Of a DNA stretch of 64,000 nucleotides, positions 61,501 through 64,000 are shown in pieces. Numbering within the stretch: the first letter of the stretch is position 1; every line of letters begins with the position of its first letter. The notes below the pieces were generated by a model. It searched no databases. It had not been told where the DNA came from and saw only the letters and a list, made by a program, of their open reading frames with translations. Both the position numbers and the translations under genes were made by a program. Source of the stretch: Ciona savignyi. Lineage: Eukaryota > Chordata > Ascidiacea > Phlebobranchia > Cionidae. Location of the stretch: NCBI GenBank assembly GCA_000149265.1, contig CH003035.1, positions 208,014 through 272,013 on the forward strand, written 5' to 3'.

Positions 61501-63916
61501 GGAGTTTCCTCATCTTGAAAAACAATTGCTACGATGTCATTCCCAATATGCCTCTTGCGTTGTAGCTGCATGTCAAATAAATTCGTGTTTTAGATTGAAG
61601 TAATCATGGGCATGTTTTTGCCTTTGGGCCGACGCGAATGTATATTTCATGATTTGCCATTATTCGTTCTTTTGTGTTGCGATAAAACAAGTCAACATAC
61701 AGGTATTTCTCAACCCTCCCCGACAGAGACGTTTATACCGTCAGCCTAAAGGCATTTCCCAGAGCTTTATGGGATTTGTACAAAAACAAGAATGTGTTTC
61801 TATCGTATTCAACACCCGCTATAATGGCTGCACGAACTCGACTGTGGATTGAATGCGCGTGTTACAAATATGAATGCTTCTTTTATAAATACTGCGTTGC
61901 CCTGCTTCGGAGTCAACCACGAGTTCTCTGTCCTCAATGTGTATAATTTCACGAATCTTACCTGCTGTCGGTCTCCTTCGACATACGGAAGTTTGGTGGA
62001 TATGTGGAACATAATCTCTTGATCCAGGAAATGACTGTGAATTGAAGTTTGGCCTGTGTGACCGTGGTTGACGTCTAGGCCGCCACGGAACCCCCCGAAT
62101 CCCTGTATGAAGTTGTTTTGTTACTTTCTGAACGGTGAATTAGATCGCCACACCAAAATCACTTGCGCCATTAAAGTATGGGGCGGTGATTCGCCGAATA
62201 TTAAAGACTTCATTTATGACTCCATCATTTATTGAGCCTAGTAGATGTTTAAAAATTTACCCGTTAAACAAAAGTTGATTTCCACATTTTGGTGGAACTT
62301 TAAACATTAATACAATGGCTTACCTGAAGGTCGACATTGTCCCCGAGGAAATCCAGAAACTCCTTAAATGCTGGGCTCTCGTCACAGTTCCCAAACACCT
62401 CTTCCTCTTTCGTCTGTCGCCGCTTCTGGTAAAGGACTCCGAACTTGTGTGAGGAGTTAACACTGTGCTCATCGAACTGCACCAATGACTGCCACACGTT
62501 TGAACATACGATCGGGTAAAATCTGTAAACAAATATCATATTATCGTAAAGTTGGGTTTGGACGAAGTTTCAGATTTAGCCATGATTTAAAAATTGCTTT
62601 GTTCAACTTGTCGATTAACTCTGCTTCATTTGTGGCTTGTTACAATTCCGCTGTAAAAAGGTCACGGGCCGTGACTCACGGCCAATACAATAAATAGCTT
62701 TCTTTATGACATATCTAATGCATATATATGCCCGCTGATTTCAATCGATAAAAATCAATTCACTTTCATCGAATCCTTATTATTTTATTGGCACTTATGT
62801 TCTTCTGCAAATGAATCAATTCCGTTGGTTAGGGAAGCCGCTTCAAACTACAATCCCTTCCGAAACGAACCAATCTCAATATATGAACGCGGTTTTTTAG
62901 AAGTGTTATGAAGTCAAAATCACGATTGTACTAATTGATTTAAATCGGGATTATTTTTATCCATTGTAAAGTTGATCCCGACACTAACATTTTTATTTAA
63001 TTCCACAAAGCTTTATATTAATGCAATAATTGCAATAAACTACTAGCAAGAGCATTTCCGCGAAAACAACGCGGATGAAAACAATCTACAGTAGTTTTTA
63101 CCGCACTGAATTACTATACTAGTTTCAATACAGTTCATTATTTATAATTCTACTTATTGAAATTGGAAGTAAGAATCGTTCGACACATCTCAATAAAAAC
63201 GGTTGGTTGCAAATAATAGCATTACAACAGCTATATCAGATTGATTGGAAATTGTAATTTAACCATAGACCCACTGCATATTTTGTAGGCATGGCTCTGC
63301 GGTTTCGCATAAGAACAATCGAACATATTTTCCAAAATGTATTTATAAGACCATTATAAGAATCTATTAAGGCGAATTACTCATTACTTAATCAGAGAAA
63401 ATGTAGTAAAACAAAGTAACTGCAATATGTCTTATATATAGCGCACTTTTTGTTTAATAACTTCAAATGGACTTACCGGTCGACAGTAATATCATCACAT
63501 AGACTTTTAGCCCACTGTATTGGGCCACCGCTCTCAGGAGTAATAGGAAAACATTTTGTCCAAGACGCATTTCGGCATCTGCATCGAATAACATTTGTTT
63601 AATGACACTACACACTACTAAAAACAACACGACTAGCCAGTCACATAATGAAAAGTCACAAATACAAGCACCATAATAATAAAAGATTACCCCGTGGAAA
63701 GAATGATCAGGGCCTTCTACAGTTATTATTAATAGTTTAAGTGTCAAACACAATATCCAAAACTTCAAATTGAAAACATTATTTAATCACTAACCGCAAC
63801 ACAACTCTATGTTGACCAAGTTCGCTCCCGTCCAAGCAATTTTCATATTTCACTGACATAATAATGGAGCCATTGTTTTCGTTGTTGTAATCGTAACCGT
63901 ACATGTTTACATGTTC
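58510..63916 (-). CDS. RAP1GAP: RAP1GAP-like Rap GTPase-activating protein, 5' end outside window
   Basis: Thirteen minus-strand exons join in phase to 566 residues: 63916-63795, 63578-63477, 62522-62324, 62102-61962, 61565-61410, 61243-61074, 60782-60626, 60394-60311, 60125-60064, 59981-59871, 59601-59532, 59149-58928 and 58614-58510. It stimulates GTP hydrolysis on Rap. The first exon here ([15 protein letters not shown], then MSVKYENCL) matches the start of the RapGAP dimerisation region, so any GoLoco segment is beyond the window. Next come [56 protein letters not shown] and [34 protein letters not shown] carries the asparagine thumb, which replaces the arginine finger of Ras GAPs. The tail holds a Ser-rich region with QDSGHVSDA, also in vertebrate RAP1GAP, and DTGLESIASSS. 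The last two exons carry heptad-like [12 protein letters not shown] and [13 protein letters not shown], a possible coiled coil. Confidence 0.93.
60178..60290 (-). mobile_element. Decayed tRNA-SINE 3' portion (RAP1GAP-like intron)
   Basis: 'cccgtaaatgaataa', 'acaagcgctatcgtcagattacctct' and 'gtcgagttagcgtagct' follow the order of the SINE tail region with substitutions. Confidence 0.35.
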
Positions 63917-64000
63917 CTTTGAAGATAAAATTCCATGTGAAAACGATTTAGGTTAAGTATTTGGGCATATAAGTATTTTTCTTAATTATTTGTCTAGTAT

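Noticed and set aside
63463-63768. 101-codon minus-strand frame overlapping a RAP1GAP-like exon
   Set aside because: It is in the wrong frame; the coding frame in 63477-63578 joins in phase with both neighbouring exons.

Overview
This is eukaryotic DNA, most likely from a solitary tunicate of the Ciona type. It is AT-rich, its genes are split into short exons by GT-AG introns of about 60 to 3,400 bases, and the proteins are chordate-like. It also carries tRNA-derived SINEs and MITEs and one 100-base assembly gap. The organism is an inference from protein similarity and genome style; no search was possible.

Eight protein-coding genes can be read exon by exon, with intron phases that agree, plus one probable first exon at the left edge. 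In order they are: a probable NDUFA1-like first exon (18-134, minus, runs off the window); an SLC66A1/PQLC2-type lysosomal PQ-loop transporter (2613-9214, plus, 8 exons); a PDE6/PDE5-type GAF phosphodiesterase with a C-terminal CaaX box (14304-26029, plus, 19 exons); a P-loop sulfotransferase-like protein with a C-terminal membrane segment (31071-32286, plus, 4 exons); mitochondrial pyruvate carrier MPC2 (37219-38433, minus, 4 exons); two tandem SLC7 amino-acid transporters, each uninterrupted (39213-40670 and 41817-43283, minus); the peroxisomal import receptor PEX5 (46876-56958, plus, 14 exons); and the GAP and C-terminal part of a RAP1GAP-like protein (58510-63916, minus, 13 exons, 5' end outside the window).

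The spaces between genes, and several introns, hold dispersed repeats. A tRNA-headed SINE with a (GGATA)n tail is present in about ten copies. A second tRNA-like family is shorter. Two hAT-like MITEs of one family have exact 8-bp target duplications, and a third hAT-like MITE sits in a PEX5 intron. A piggyBac-like TTAA element lies in an SLC66A1 intron. There is a roughly 335-bp tandem satellite interrupted by a MITE, and a further unnamed repeat family. The 11.0-13.4 kb region contains short, coding-looking fragments that I could not identify.

The genes do not form one pathway. They are ordinary cellular genes: lysosomal, mitochondrial and plasma-membrane transport, cyclic-nucleotide and Rap signalling, and peroxisome import. 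The most interesting points are the prenylation-type PDE6-like enzyme with a tiny GC-AG intron in its catalytic core, the uninterrupted tandem transporters, and the mobile-element fossils with intact target duplications. I found no clear new multi-gene system.
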